58,458 nt of DNA from CAZOKZ01 sp964580585 (GCA_964580585.1 CAZOKZ010000025.1:1-58458); one strand, 5' to 3'; positions 1 through 9,969 are shown, counted from the stretch's first letter. The notes: generated by a model from the sequence alone, not told the origin. Numbers and translations: made by a program.

Positions 1-176
1 ATTTACTTTTTGATTTTTGAACCTTGAAATTTGGGACGCCTACCCCTAGAGGTAGCACCAGCAGCGCGTCACTCGTGGCCGTTGCCTCCCTCACAAAGGC
101 TTTTCCGGTCGATCTGGACCGCACATCCAGGTCGGCCTCTCGTGAGAAATCTCTCGAAGTCCCAAGGAGCTTTACC

Positions 177-3100
177 ATGTTTGGACTACTCAGCACCCCG
201 ATGAACCGGTGCCTTGGGAAGGGCCGGTTGTACAAACTGGCGGCAGTGGCAATAACGGTGGGCCTGGCCCAAACGGCCATGGCTTTCCCGACTTGGATGG
301 GTGTATATGGCAGTTTCACCCGTCATTCGACTGGAAATCCAGGAACTTATACGATCCTGATGAACCAGGACTACAACGGTCTGCATGCCGAGGTGGGCGT
401 GAAAGTCGGCAGCGGGTCCTGGACAACCCATCAAATGACTTATGCGGGTAACGTGAACGGCAATTCGAAGTGGACTTATACGCCAAGTTCTGGATACCCG
501 GGCGGTTCGACCGTTCAATACTACTTCCACGGTTTCGACAATTGGGGCGGAAATCGCTGGGATAGCAATAATGGGCAAAATTACTCGTTCACGGTCAGCG
601 GCGCTACCCCCACCCCCACTCCGACACCGACACCCACGCCGACTCCGACGCCCACTCCTACGGCAACGCCGGTTGCGGGCAGCCCGAGCGTCAGTCCTTC
701 GACGCCATCTGCGGGGCAAAGCGTAACGGTGACGTATCCGACCGGACGCACCCTTTCAAATTCATCCACGGTCAATTTGTACTGGGGAACGAACGGCTGG
801 TCCGGTGTTTCAACCAAGGCGATGACCAAAAACACGAGCACTGGCGCGTGGTCCACCAGCGTGACGCTGCCGACGACGGCCACGACAATGGATTTCGTGT
901 TCAATAACGGTTCGACGTGGGATAACAATGGCGGTTCGGATTGGCATGTTGCCGTCTCCCCCGCACCGACGCCAACCCCGGCGCCGGAATCCTGGTATTT
1001 CCGCGGCACGGCAAACGCCTGGGCAACTTGGGAAATGACGAAAGTCTCCTCGACGCGTTATGAAATCGAAGTCCCCTTCAACGGTGAAGAATCGCCCGCA
1101 CGTTTCAAGATCGATCATTACGGCGATTGGACGGATGCTTATCCCACTGCCGATTACACAGTGGCGGATAACAAAACGTACCTGATCACGTTCTACAGCG
1201 ACACGCACCAGATTCTCGCGACTGAAATCGCGGGTCCGGACCTGCAAGCGCCGACAGTCACGGCTTCGCCTTCGCCGGGGCTTTACAGCACGGCTCAAAC
1301 CGTTACGCTTTCCAAGTCTGACAACGAAGATCCCAATCCGACGGTTCGTTACACCACCAACGGTTCGCAACCGACGATGTCTTCGCCCATTTACACGGGT
1401 CAGTCCATCAGCGTTACCGACGTAAACCCGACCGGTGTGGACAAAACGATCCGCACGCTGGCTTACGACGCTTCGGGCAACAGCCAATACCAGCAGTTCG
1501 ATTACACGATTGGCGCTCCTCCGGCCAGCTCGGGCGATTTCCGCGAAGAATCGATCTACTTCGTGATGACGACCCGCTTCTTTGACGGCGACTCGTCCAA
1601 CAACTACTATTCGACCGACGATGCTGCTGCCGGCAACCCAACCAGCGATCCGTCCTGGCGAGGCGATTTCAAAGGTCTCGTTCAAAAACTCGATTACATC
1701 AAGGCACTCGGCTTCACATCGGTCTGGGTGACTCCGGTCGTCGAAAACCGCAGTGGGTATGACTTCCACGGTTATCACGCCTATGACTTCAACAAAGTTG
1801 ACGCGCGTCTTGAATCGGCTGGTTATGATTTCCAACGCCTGATCGACGAAGTGCACGCCCGCGACATGAAGATCGTGCTCGATATCGTGCTCAACCACTC
1901 GTGCAACTGGGGCGCCAAGGGATTGCTGACCACGAACAACCCGAACTGGATCACCCGCATGCAGACCGACCTGTTCCCGTCGGACTACTATCATGACGAT
2001 TGGCTGAAAAACTGGGAAGACTACACCTGCCAGACAGGTACGATCGCGGGTGACTGCGCCGACCTGAACACGGAAAATGCCACCGTGCAAAACTACCTGA
2101 TCAACGCTTACAACCGCTTCATCGACATGGGCGTGGATAGCTTCCGCATCGACACCGTCAAGCACATCAGCCGCGTGTCCTTCAACCGTCATTACGTCCC
2201 GGCATTCAAGGCCCGCGGCGGCGACGACTTCTTTATGTTCGGCGAAGTTTGTACCCGCGTGCATGAAATCTGGAATAAAGGCGTCGCGCCTCTCTCCACA
2301 CCATTCTATACATGGAAAGAACGCTCGAACTACAGCTCGAACGATGAAACCGCCGCTCTCGAAGGTTACAACTACGAGCAAAACATGGGGGTGAACAATC
2401 AACCGACCAGCGGAAACCACTGGCTGAATGGCAATAACTATCACACGCCGGATTACTCGCAAGCTTCCGGTATGGGCGTCATTGACTTCCCGATGCACTG
2501 GAACTTTGCGAACGCGGGAAGCGCCTGGAACACACGCGGTGGCGACATGTATTACAACGACGCCACATGGAACGTTACCTACGTCGATTCGCATGACTAC
2601 GGCCCGGACTCGGATACACGCTTCCAGGGCAGTGAAGGCGAACTGGCCGAAAACTGGTCGCTGATGTTCAGCTTCCGTGGCATCCCCTGCATCTACTACG
2701 GCAGCGAAATCCAGTTCATGCGCGGCGCGCGTTCGGACTGCGGACCGACCTGCCCGCTCTCGACCACTGGCCGTGCGTACTTCGGCGATCACATCACCGG
2801 TAGCGTCAACGTCAGCGACTTCGGCGTTTACAGCGGCGCGACCGGCAACATGGCCAATACGCTGAACCACCCGCTGGCCAAACACGTCGCTCGCCTGAAC
2901 CGCATTCGTCGCGCTGTTCCGGCCCTGCAAAAAGGCCAGTACTCGACGGATAACGTCAGCGGCGGCATGGCCTTCAAGCGTCGCTTCACTGGCGGTGGCG
3001 TGGATAGCTTCGTGCTCGTAACCATCTCGGGCGGCGCTACGTTCAACGGCATCCCGAACGGCACGTATCGAGACGCCATCACCGGCGATACGAAGAACGT

Positions 3101-3209
3101 CACCAACGGTAGCCTGACGGCCAACTGCAGCGGCCAGGGCAACATGCGTGTGTATGTTCTGAATGGCCCGGGCAAGATCGGCGAAGACGGCACGTATCTT
3201 CACCCGTAA
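177..3209 (+). CDS. Secreted alpha-amylase (GH13) with three starch-binding-type modules
   Basis: A secreted endo-acting alpha-glucanase of family GH13. The ATG at 177 is chosen because AAGGAG lies 7 bases upstream and a signal peptide (residues 1-36, ending AQTAMA) follows; an open frame extends further upstream but lacks these signs. Order: CBM25-like module (about 37-140), Thr-Pro linker (143-163), second CBM25-like module (165-262), a third beta-sandwich that looks starch-binding (272-350, begins WYFRGTANAW), a chitobiase C-terminal-like domain (353-446), then GH13 (457 to end). GH13 signatures are DIVLNH, FRIDTVKH (nucleophile D659), MFGEV (acid/base E690) and VDSHD (D807), so the catalytic triad is intact. 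The multiple carbohydrate modules suggest raw starch or granule binding. Exact product (maltodextrin size) cannot be read from sequence. The gene stands alone and ends at a strong terminator. Confidence 0.93.
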   Translation: MFGLLSTPMNRCLGKGRLYKLAAVAITVGLAQTAMAFPTWMGVYGSFTRHSTGNPGTYTILMNQDYNGLHAEVGVKVGSGSWTTHQMTYAGNVNGNSKWTYTPSSGYPGGSTVQYYFHGFDNWGGNRWDSNNGQNYSFTVSGATPTPTPTPTPTPTPTPTPTATPVAGSPSVSPSTPSAGQSVTVTYPTGRTLSNSSTVNLYWGTNGWSGVSTKAMTKNTSTGAWSTSVTLPTTATTMDFVFNNGSTWDNNGGSDWHVAVSPAPTPTPAPESWYFRGTANAWATWEMTKVSSTRYEIEVPFNGEESPARFKIDHYGDWTDAYPTADYTVADNKTYLITFYSDTHQILATEIAGPDLQAPTVTASPSPGLYSTAQTVTLSKSDNEDPNPTVRYTTNGSQPTMSSPIYTGQSISVTDVNPTGVDKTIRTLAYDASGNSQYQQFDYTIGAPPASSGDFREESIYFVMTTRFFDGDSSNNYYSTDDAAAGNPTSDPSWRGDFKGLVQKLDYIKALGFTSVWVTPVVENRSGYDFHGYHAYDFNKVDARLESAGYDFQRLIDEVHARDMKIVLDIVLNHSCNWGAKGLLTTNNPNWITRMQTDLFPSDYYHDDWLKNWEDYTCQTGTIAGDCADLNTENATVQNYLINAYNRFIDMGVDSFRIDTVKHISRVSFNRHYVPAFKARGGDDFFMFGEVCTRVHEIWNKGVAPLSTPFYTWKERSNYSSNDETAALEGYNYEQNMGVNNQPTSGNHWLNGNNYHTPDYSQASGMGVIDFPMHWNFANAGSAWNTRGGDMYYNDATWNVTYVDSHDYGPDSDTRFQGSEGELAENWSLMFSFRGIPCIYYGSEIQFMRGARSDCGPTCPLSTTGRAYFGDHITGSVNVSDFGVYSGATGNMANTLNHPLAKHVARLNRIRRAVPALQKGQYSTDNVSGGMAFKRRFTGGGVDSFVLVTISGGATFNGIPNGTYRDAITGDTKNVTNGSLTANCSGQGNMRVYVLNGPGKIGEDGTYLHP
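604..665 (+). repeat. Thr-Pro linker repeat inside the amylase
   Basis: About ten tandem ACN-CCN codon pairs encode a (TP)n linker joining the first and second starch-binding-type modules. Such linkers keep carbohydrate modules apart in secreted hydrolases. The tandem DNA repeat may vary in length between strains. Confidence 0.85.
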
Positions 3210-3248
3210 CCGCTAGACAACATTCCCGAAACCGCACATCGGGGCAAA

Positions 3249-3289
3249 GGGCGAGAGGTGTACCGCTTCACCTCTCGCCCGATTTTTTT
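3249..3289 (+). terminator. Rho-independent terminator after the amylase
   Basis: A perfect 12-bp stem (GGGCGAGAGGTG / CACCTCTCGCCC) with an 8-base loop is followed by GATTTTTTTA. It lies between the amylase and the convergent recX gene. The T tract is on the + strand, so it serves the amylase best. Confidence 0.9.
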
Positions 3290-3316
3290 ACGATGAAAAT
3301 TTCATTTGAGACGTTA

Positions 3317-3964
3317 TTACTCCTCCGTCCCTCCAACAACTTCCCGCACCAGTTCCCAAACAATATCCGGATCGAAGCCACGGCGCATCAACCACCCGGC
3401 GGCGGCTTGTTGACGTTTGCGCAGGTCTTCGGGTTTTGAGCGTCGGTTCCATTTTTCCAACAGCGTACGCGCGTTGGCTTCCTGATGCTCGCGATCGTTG
3501 AGCGGGGCGACCGCTTTTTCCACCACCTCACGCGCCACTCCTTTAGCGGCCAATTGCTCGCGCACCAATCGCGGACCGCTCTTGCCGGTCATCGCGTGCT
3601 GATCGACGAATTGTCGGGCAAAATTCGCGTCGTCCAAATGCCCCAACTCTTCAATGCGATCAAGCGTTGCATCAATGGTTTTGGCCGGGAACTTGCGCTG
3701 GAGAAGTGCGCGGCGCAGTTCCGTACGGCTACGCGGTTTACGCGCCAGCAACGCCCAGGCACGTTCGCGGCACCGGATGAGTGTGTCGCGCGCAATCAAC
3801 TCGGAAATACGTTCTTCGTCGATTTGATCGCCCGGCGCCAGACGCGCTTCGGCCACCACGTCGGGCGCCAGTTCAAGCGACGCCCGCTCGGGGTCGAACG
3901 CGAGCACCAACCGCGCCGAACGAGAGGATTTTTGTCGAATGGAAACGATACGGTAAGCGGTCAT
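3317..3964 (-). CDS. recX: Regulatory protein RecX
   Basis: RecX binds RecA filaments and limits recombination and SOS activity in the cytoplasm. The protein has the RecX triple-helix repeats, for example RPRSRTELRRALLQRKFP-like and LGHLDDANFARQFV segments, and the length (215 residues) is within the family range. The start at 3964 (MTAYRIVS) is preferred over an in-frame ATG at 4099, because the longer version would overlap the divergent AsmA-like gene; the ribosome-binding site is weak in either case. No recA or lexA gene is nearby. The neighbouring genes do not suggest an operon. Confidence 0.85.
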   Translation of the reverse strand: MTAYRIVSIRQKSSRSARLVLAFDPERASLELAPDVVAEARLAPGDQIDEERISELIARDTLIRCRERAWALLARKPRSRTELRRALLQRKFPAKTIDATLDRIEELGHLDDANFARQFVDQHAMTGKSGPRLVREQLAAKGVAREVVEKAVAPLNDREHQEANARTLLEKWNRRSKPEDLRKRQQAAAGWLMRRGFDPDIVWELVREVVGGTEE

Positions 3965-4052
3965 AGCGAGTGATTGAACCTTGCGGCGGTTTGCCTTGTC
4001 AGACAACAGTGCACCGATGTCCCTGAGATGGGCAATCGCCAAAGGACAATAG

Positions 4053-7000
4053 ATGGGTTCGCCAAAAACACGCCGGGCCTGGCGCCGGTTGTATCGCATG
4101 TCGCGGGTTTATGTGCCGCTGGTGGTCTTGTTGCTGCTGGCGATGGTACTGTATTTGCCGCTGTCGCCCGATTGGCTGGCCCGCAAAGCCGAAACGGAGC
4201 TTCGCGCCCGCACGGGTTTGCCCGTCACGCTCGAAGGCATCCGCGTGCGATTGGCGGCCGCCGAAGTTACTCTCTCGGGGCTGTCGCTCGAAGCCGAAAA
4301 CGGTGGCGAACCGTTCACAATCGAGGCCGTTCGCCTCGAAGGCAAGTTGAGCGAATTGCTGGCGGGCAGCGGTCGTTGGCCGGAAAGCGTTACCGTCGCC
4401 AATCCCTCGCCACTGCGCGTTGTGCAGGATGAAATCGATGGTTTATTGCCCGAGGGAGCATTGGCTACTCTTATCGGTCAGTTTCAACGTCAAACGAAAG
4501 ACTCCCCTGCCGACGAAGCTTCGTCATCTCCGCCCGCATCAACGGAGCCGCATGCCTTCCCTCCCACGCCGCGCGTCACAATTCGCAACGTCCAGTTGGC
4601 GGCCTTGCCCCCTTCGCCCGATTTACCCGCACTGAAATTTGCCGTTCATCATGTCACAATCCCCGAACGGCTCGGTCCGGGCGAAGCGCTGCGCGCCGAG
4701 TTCGACGGTCTGATGACCCTTGGTTCCACCGAAGAAATCACCGGTAAACTGACGTACATGCCGCTCGACGAACGACTTGAACTGCATGCCACGCTTTCTG
4801 CTTTCAAGGAACACGTTCCCATACCTGGGTTTGGTGAACTTGACATCAAGGGCGACGAATTACATCTCGAAGCCAGCTTGAATCGACTTAAACCCGACAC
4901 CGTTGAACTGCGCTGGGACGGCGAATTGGGACGTTTTCAGGTCGCGGAATCGCGCGTGGGTGGCGAGCGATGGGAGGAAACAAACCTTTCGCTGACCGGT
5001 AAAGCACAATATCGCATGGTAAAGCCTAAAATCGACGGGTTGGATATCCGGTTGATGGGCAAGGAAATCGACTTGTCGCTGATGGGGTCGTTGCGGCCGA
5101 CAGGCGCGTGGCCGGGCGATTTACGACTGGTGGCACTGCGTCTGCCCTCGTCGGTTTTGCGTGTCGCGCGCGAGGAAGCTCTGCACGAAGGCATCCGGGT
5201 GGACGCGACCACCACCTCGCCAACGCTTCAATTCGATCTGGAGGCCCATGGCGTTTTTGCGCGGCCCGAAGAGCTGAGATACGCAGGCACATTGAATATT
5301 GCCGGATGGCGCGTGTCCCAATCGGATTGGAAAGAGCCACTTGAAATTCGTGAACTTTCCACATTGATTTCCAACGAACGATTCGAAATCAACCGTTTCG
5401 AGGTTGCGATTGGCGGGCTTGAAGCCATGGGAACCTTGAACATGCCGATCCCGCAAAATTCCGATGCGTCCGAACTCGCCGACGTTGAACTTTCTGTTCG
5501 CGGTCGGCTGGGTCACGCGGTGGCGCTTGCAAAAGCGGAGAAACTTCTCCCGCGCCAGATTAACGATGTTACCATGCCCGTGGCGTTGCGCTTAAACGCC
5601 TCGGTTCCCGTTGCTCTTACAGCCCAGGGATTTGAGCTCCGACCCACGCTCGATCAAAGTGTGTACAGTGGCGAATTGACATGGGAAGCTGGCGAAGTTT
5701 TTCTGCGCGATCTGAACCAGCCCATCAAACTGTCCTCGGGAAACCTGGCGTTTTCCAATCACGAGGTCAAACTTTCGCATGTCAATGCGACTTACGGAGG
5801 CGATGTAACGCTCGATATCGATCTGGCAATGCGCAGTCCCGAGGTCGAATGGACCAATCGTCCTGCTTACACAGTGTCGGTACTCGCCGACGGGCCGATT
5901 CCTTCGATCATGCGGCTGGTGGGAACGCAAACGGTGTTGCCCATAGCCTCCGATACGATTTCCGGCCATGCGCGCGCCACCATCGAAGCCGACGGTGTTT
6001 TCGGCGATTGGAATGTGATGGATTATCGCGCGGGAATCCAGGTCGAAGAGGTCGCCGCTGTCTTCAACATCCCGTACAGCAAAGTCCACGTCGATCGGCT
6101 TTCCGCTCAAATTGTCGCCACTCCTGAACGCATCGAAATTCCAATGCTCAAGGCTCGTGTCGAAGAAGCTGGAAACCTTGAAGCAACGGGAGAAATCTCG
6201 GCGGAAGAAATCAAGCTTGTGGCCGATGCCGACACTCCGCTGTGGGTGATCGAGAGTATTTTACCCAAAGACCTTCAGGACCTCGTCATGGACGGCAGCG
6301 CACGGGCGAAAGCAACCGTGCGTCTTGTGCCGCGCGAAGAGCTTCCAGAAGGCTCGGACGTCCTTCGTCGCTGGATCCTGGCATTCGCGGGCGAAGAGCC
6401 CCTGCGTCTGGGTGTGTTGGAAGACGCGCCATTGCGCCTTCTGATTGATGGACGCGTTTATCCTGCCGATCACGTGACATTCTTTCACCGCGACATGCCG
6501 CATGAAATTACCGACATTCGCGGCGATATTACGGCCGATGAGTTAGGCTTTTTTTTCCACGATGTGTACGCCACTTGGGGTACTTCGCAAAACGTGAAGC
6601 TGAACGGCCGGTGCACGCTGGGACATATTGGCCCCTTGAAGATCGATTTCGATCTCGAAGCGCCTGATCTGAACTTGAACGATTGGATGAACGGATGGAG
6701 CAGCCGCGATTGGGCCGAGCGGCCTTTTGTGCGTCCCCCACGCCGCCGCAATCCCGGCGAAGAACGCCTGATGGCGCGCATCGCAGGTAACATTCGTTTG
6801 GGTAAAACCGAGTTTTTGTCCGTCAAAGCTCAAAACGCCAATGTGGACCTGATATTCGAGTCCTGGCGTGGGCGACGTAATACGGTGGATGCCACGGTAA
6901 ATGAAGCCACCACATACGGCGGCACGGTGACCGGCGATGCCCTTGTGCAATTACCGCAACGCCACGGGGAAATGTCGCATTTTCTGGCGCATATAAATGG

Positions 7001-7682
7001 CAAGGGCGTGCAAATGAAAGGGTTCTTGTCTGACCTACGCAATCAACCCGAGGAATTCGTCGGTCTGTTCACCGGCAATGCAACCATCGAAGGCGATATT
7101 GGCGATTATTCGACCTGGACGGGCAAAGGCGAGTTTTTCGTCGATCAAAGCAAGTTTATCGGTGCTCAAGCCATGATACGCCTTGCCTCGGCTCTGAATA
7201 TGGGTCGTGAACAACTCGAAGCCACCACGACGATAGCTGGAACGGCGACTTGCCGGGACGAAACCGTCTTCTTTCCCGACATGCGTGTGCAGAATAAAAA
7301 TATCCGGATGCTGACGGAGGGGTCCGTCGATTTTCACGGCGCGATTGATTTTTTGGTGACCGTGGATTTGTTCGCTAATCAACTGGAAGACATTCTCATC
7401 CTCAGTACGGTGAACAAAGTTCTGAATGAACTCAAAAACGCTCTTGTTTCACTTCGTGTCGAGGGCACCATTGCCGACCCGCGCGTACGCACCGTACCCC
7501 TTCAGCCTTTCCAGGTGGATCGAATGAAAGTGCTGGAATCCAGCGGTTCGGCGATTATCAAATCCAGCGAAGAAACGCTTAAAAAGAGCGAAAAAGCGTT
7601 GAAAACCGGAACCAGTACGATCACCAAAGGCGTCCAATCCGTCGTAAACGAAACAAAGAAAAAAACCAACGGAAAGAAATAG
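4053..7682 (+). CDS. AsmA-like envelope protein
   Basis: A 1209-residue inner-membrane-anchored protein of the AsmA/TamB-like superfamily, whose members span the periplasm and are implicated in outer-membrane lipid transport or assembly. One N-terminal membrane segment (about residues 19-36, VYVPLVVLLLLAMVLYLP) is followed by long beta-rich repeats and a typical C-terminal block (LRVEGTIADPRVRTVPLQP). The tail is Lys-rich (about 1170-1209, TLKKSEKALK, KKKTNGKK). ATG 4053 is chosen for AAAGGA 8 bases upstream; ATG 4098 is an alternative. The wecB gene follows after 34 bases, so the two may be co-transcribed. The general family is clear, the precise cargo is not. Confidence 0.8.
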   Translation: MGSPKTRRAWRRLYRMSRVYVPLVVLLLLAMVLYLPLSPDWLARKAETELRARTGLPVTLEGIRVRLAAAEVTLSGLSLEAENGGEPFTIEAVRLEGKLSELLAGSGRWPESVTVANPSPLRVVQDEIDGLLPEGALATLIGQFQRQTKDSPADEASSSPPASTEPHAFPPTPRVTIRNVQLAALPPSPDLPALKFAVHHVTIPERLGPGEALRAEFDGLMTLGSTEEITGKLTYMPLDERLELHATLSAFKEHVPIPGFGELDIKGDELHLEASLNRLKPDTVELRWDGELGRFQVAESRVGGERWEETNLSLTGKAQYRMVKPKIDGLDIRLMGKEIDLSLMGSLRPTGAWPGDLRLVALRLPSSVLRVAREEALHEGIRVDATTTSPTLQFDLEAHGVFARPEELRYAGTLNIAGWRVSQSDWKEPLEIRELSTLISNERFEINRFEVAIGGLEAMGTLNMPIPQNSDASELADVELSVRGRLGHAVALAKAEKLLPRQINDVTMPVALRLNASVPVALTAQGFELRPTLDQSVYSGELTWEAGEVFLRDLNQPIKLSSGNLAFSNHEVKLSHVNATYGGDVTLDIDLAMRSPEVEWTNRPAYTVSVLADGPIPSIMRLVGTQTVLPIASDTISGHARATIEADGVFGDWNVMDYRAGIQVEEVAAVFNIPYSKVHVDRLSAQIVATPERIEIPMLKARVEEAGNLEATGEISAEEIKLVADADTPLWVIESILPKDLQDLVMDGSARAKATVRLVPREELPEGSDVLRRWILAFAGEEPLRLGVLEDAPLRLLIDGRVYPADHVTFFHRDMPHEITDIRGDITADELGFFFHDVYATWGTSQNVKLNGRCTLGHIGPLKIDFDLEAPDLNLNDWMNGWSSRDWAERPFVRPPRRRNPGEERLMARIAGNIRLGKTEFLSVKAQNANVDLIFESWRGRRNTVDATVNEATTYGGTVTGDALVQLPQRHGEMSHFLAHINGKGVQMKGFLSDLRNQPEEFVGLFTGNATIEGDIGDYSTWTGKGEFFVDQSKFIGAQAMIRLASALNMGREQLEATTTIAGTATCRDETVFFPDMRVQNKNIRMLTEGSVDFHGAIDFLVTVDLFANQLEDILILSTVNKVLNELKNALVSLRVEGTIADPRVRTVPLQPFQVDRMKVLESSGSAIIKSSEETLKKSEKALKTGTSTITKGVQSVVNETKKKTNGKK

Positions 7683-7716
7683 ATCGGTCGGAATTTTCGC
7701 CGGATCGAACGAATCG

Positions 7717-8886
7717 ATGAAACTACTCTGTGTTTTTGGAACGCGCCCTGAAGCGATTAAGATGGCGCCAGTCATATTGGAAGCTCGCCGTCATGCTGGA
7801 AATGGAGTGACCCCCATCGTTGTCTCGACGGGTCAACACCGTGAAATGCTTCGGCCAATTCTTAGCTTGTTCGGCATCGTGCCCGACATCGATCTGGACC
7901 TGATGCAGCCGAATCAGACGCTCGACAGCCTGGCCGCACGAGCGTTGACGGCACTCGGCGAGGTAATTGCCGAGCAAAAGCCCGATGCGGTGATCGTGCA
8001 AGGCGACACAACAACTGCAATGTGCGGCGCACTGGCGGCGTTTCACGCGCGCGTGCCCGTCGCTCACGTCGAAGCGGGTCTGCGTACCAACGATATCTAC
8101 TCGCCGTTTCCCGAGGAAGTGAACCGCCGCATTATCGGCCAGGTGGCCCGTTGGCATCTGGCCCCCACAGCGGGGGCGCGTGAAAATCTGCGCCGTGAAA
8201 ACCTCCCCCCTGCCGCGATGCGCGATGCAGGAATCTGGGTTACCGGCAACACGGGAATCGACGCCTTGCGTTTGGCAGTCGAACGCGTCGCACAATGCCA
8301 TACACCGAACCCCAGCGTTGCCGATGCCCTCACCTGGAAAACTGGCGGCAGCAACCGCCAATTGGTTCTGGTGACCGGCCATCGGCGAGAAAACTTTGGC
8401 GCACCGTTCGAGGAATTCTGCCGTGGATTGCTCGATATCGCCGACGCTCATCCCAACGCTTTAGTCTATTATCCCGTACATCTGAATCCTAACGTTCAAC
8501 AACCCGTGCGAGCGCTGATGAGCGGCCACCCGAATGTGGTGCTGGCACCGGTGGCGGATTACCCCGATTTTGTCCTGCTCATGAAAAACGCCGATTTGAT
8601 CGTAACGGATAGCGGCGGAGTCCAAGAAGAGGCTCCATCGCTTGGAATTCCGGTTCTGGTGACCCGAAACACCACCGAACGCCCCGAAGCGGTTGATGCA
8701 GGTGGCGTTCTCATGGTCGGTCCAAACCGCGAACGTCTTTATTGCGAGGCCCATCGATTGCTTTCCGGAGATGATGCTTATCGTGCCTCGATGTCGATAC
8801 CCCGCAGTCCATACGGCGATGGACACGCGGCCGAACGCTGTCTGGCGATCTTACAGAACGAATCCGCGCAAGAGTTCGAGGGATAA
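7717..8886 (+). CDS. wecB: UDP-N-acetylglucosamine 2-epimerase (non-hydrolysing)
   Basis: Interconverts UDP-GlcNAc and UDP-ManNAc in the cytoplasm, supplying ManNAc for surface polysaccharides. The 389-residue length is normal. Motifs of the family are all present: FGTRPEAIKMAPV at the start, GQHREML, QGDTTT, HVEAGLRT, FPEEVNRR, GNTGIDAL, TGHRRENFG, YPVHLNPNVQ, and SGGVQEEAPSLG followed by TTERPEA. It is a stand-alone copy: no UDP-ManNAc dehydrogenase lies beside it, and the glycan operon of this window is 45 kb away. The ribosome-binding site is weak, in keeping with possible coupling to the AsmA-like gene upstream. Confidence 0.93.
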   Translation: MKLLCVFGTRPEAIKMAPVILEARRHAGNGVTPIVVSTGQHREMLRPILSLFGIVPDIDLDLMQPNQTLDSLAARALTALGEVIAEQKPDAVIVQGDTTTAMCGALAAFHARVPVAHVEAGLRTNDIYSPFPEEVNRRIIGQVARWHLAPTAGARENLRRENLPPAAMRDAGIWVTGNTGIDALRLAVERVAQCHTPNPSVADALTWKTGGSNRQLVLVTGHRRENFGAPFEEFCRGLLDIADAHPNALVYYPVHLNPNVQQPVRALMSGHPNVVLAPVADYPDFVLLMKNADLIVTDSGGVQEEAPSLGIPVLVTRNTTERPEAVDAGGVLMVGPNRERLYCEAHRLLSGDDAYRASMSIPRSPYGDGHAAERCLAILQNESAQEFEG

Positions 8887-9045
8887 TTAGAGGAAAATGG
8901 TCGTGTAAAAGTCAGGTGTATTTTGTTTATCAATTTCTCTTGCCGCTCTCATCGATAGGTCCATCCATTATGACATGTAATTTGCTTGCAAACATCGGTG
9001 GAGGGCAAGTAGAATTTAAAAAATCCCAATTGGAGTTTGGGGACG

Positions 9046-9969
9046 ATGGCATCAAAAAATTCTAACGATAATAATGATGAGTTATGGTACCGATCGAGCC
9101 ATGGCGATGAAGCATATATCATCGACGAAAACGAAAAGAATAAGGCCAAGGAAGACCCCTATAGCAGTCAATTCGGTAGCCAGTATGGTAGTCGGGGAAG
9201 CAAAGAAATCCGTGGTAGCGGCATTTATCGTAGCGGTGGTTATGAAAGCCAATACGGTAGTCAAATGGGCAGCCAATACGGGAGCCAGTATGGCAGCGAG
9301 CTAGGCAGCGACCACGGGACCGGCGGTTACGGCGACGACGCGTATTCGTTACCCCAGGACGAACTGGATAAAATGTACGCCAAGCGCAATCGCGGTCGCA
9401 GAGGTCCTGCCATGACCATTCGCGATGGCGCGCCTCCCCCCGAAGAAGAACATCACCGAAGCTATGTTGGATTGTTTGTGCTGTTTATTTTGATCGTGAT
9501 CCCCATTTTGGGGATCGGTTGGATGTTCTACCAGCAACGTGAAATTATCCTTCTCAATGGACAGGTAGATTCCGTCTCGTTACCCAAGTACCTGTGGCTT
9601 CAGGTTGCCATGGAACCGGATATGCGCGCGATGCAATCCATCACGGAAGATCAGCGTGCTTATCTGATTACTAAAACACGTATCGAGCAACTCTGGGCCG
9701 ATGCCTATATCTACTTGGCTGAAAATGGTGAAATTCCCAAATCGCCGGAAGACCTGGTCAAGGCACGCATCACCCGATTGGGGCGTGATGTCGATGGATG
9801 GGACGTTCCATTCTTCATCGAAAAAAACAATGTGGGAGATATCACCGTTCGATCCAGCGGCATTGATCGAAGCCTGGATACGTATGACGATCTGGTCTAT
9901 CAAGACGACGCGCTTCGGCGTTCGGACTACTACGAGGACCTCATGCGCGACGTGCCGATTGTCTATTGA
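9046..9969 (+). CDS. Single-pass membrane protein with QYGS repeats and pseudopilin-like C-terminus
   Basis: Unrecognised family. The ATG at 9046 is preferred to a TTG at 9037, with TTGGAG about 10 bases upstream. Residues 1-40 are charged; about 40-95 are a low-complexity tract rich in Gly, Ser, Gln and Tyr (repeats of SQYG, SQMG, SELG); one transmembrane helix sits at about 143-163 (YVGLFVLFILIVIPILGIGW) after a proline/acid-rich patch. The C-terminal part contains DGWDVPFFIE followed by a SSGIDRSLDTYDDL segment, which resembles the end of GspG-type major pseudopilins (D-W-G-x-P-F ... G-x-D ... DD). Unlike a pilin, the helix is central and there is no prepilin peptidase site at the N-terminus. 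The low-complexity tail would be cytoplasmic. Function unknown; bioF follows 32 bases downstream. Confidence 0.75.
   Translation: MASKNSNDNNDELWYRSSHGDEAYIIDENEKNKAKEDPYSSQFGSQYGSRGSKEIRGSGIYRSGGYESQYGSQMGSQYGSQYGSELGSDHGTGGYGDDAYSLPQDELDKMYAKRNRGRRGPAMTIRDGAPPPEEEHHRSYVGLFVLFILIVIPILGIGWMFYQQREIILLNGQVDSVSLPKYLWLQVAMEPDMRAMQSITEDQRAYLITKTRIEQLWADAYIYLAENGEIPKSPEDLVKARITRLGRDVDGWDVPFFIEKNNVGDITVRSSGIDRSLDTYDDLVYQDDALRRSDYYEDLMRDVPIVY
9163..9312 (+). repeat. QYGS-coding imperfect tandem repeat
   Basis: Imperfect 12-base units coding S-Q-Y-G (variants SQFG, SQMG, SELG) recur through the cytoplasmic tail of the membrane protein. The DNA copies differ at third positions, so the repeat is kept at the protein level rather than being a recent DNA expansion. 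Confidence 0.75.

Noticed and set aside
810..3203. Long open frame of about 800 codons on the minus strand, antisense to the first amylase
   Set aside because: No ribosome-binding site, no domain, and composition typical of the reverse of a GC-biased gene; the plus-strand frame has intact GH13 motifs.
4053..4099. Overlapping divergent starts of recX and the AsmA-like gene
   Set aside because: The longer recX start would overlap the AsmA-like start and has no family support; the start at 3964 is used.
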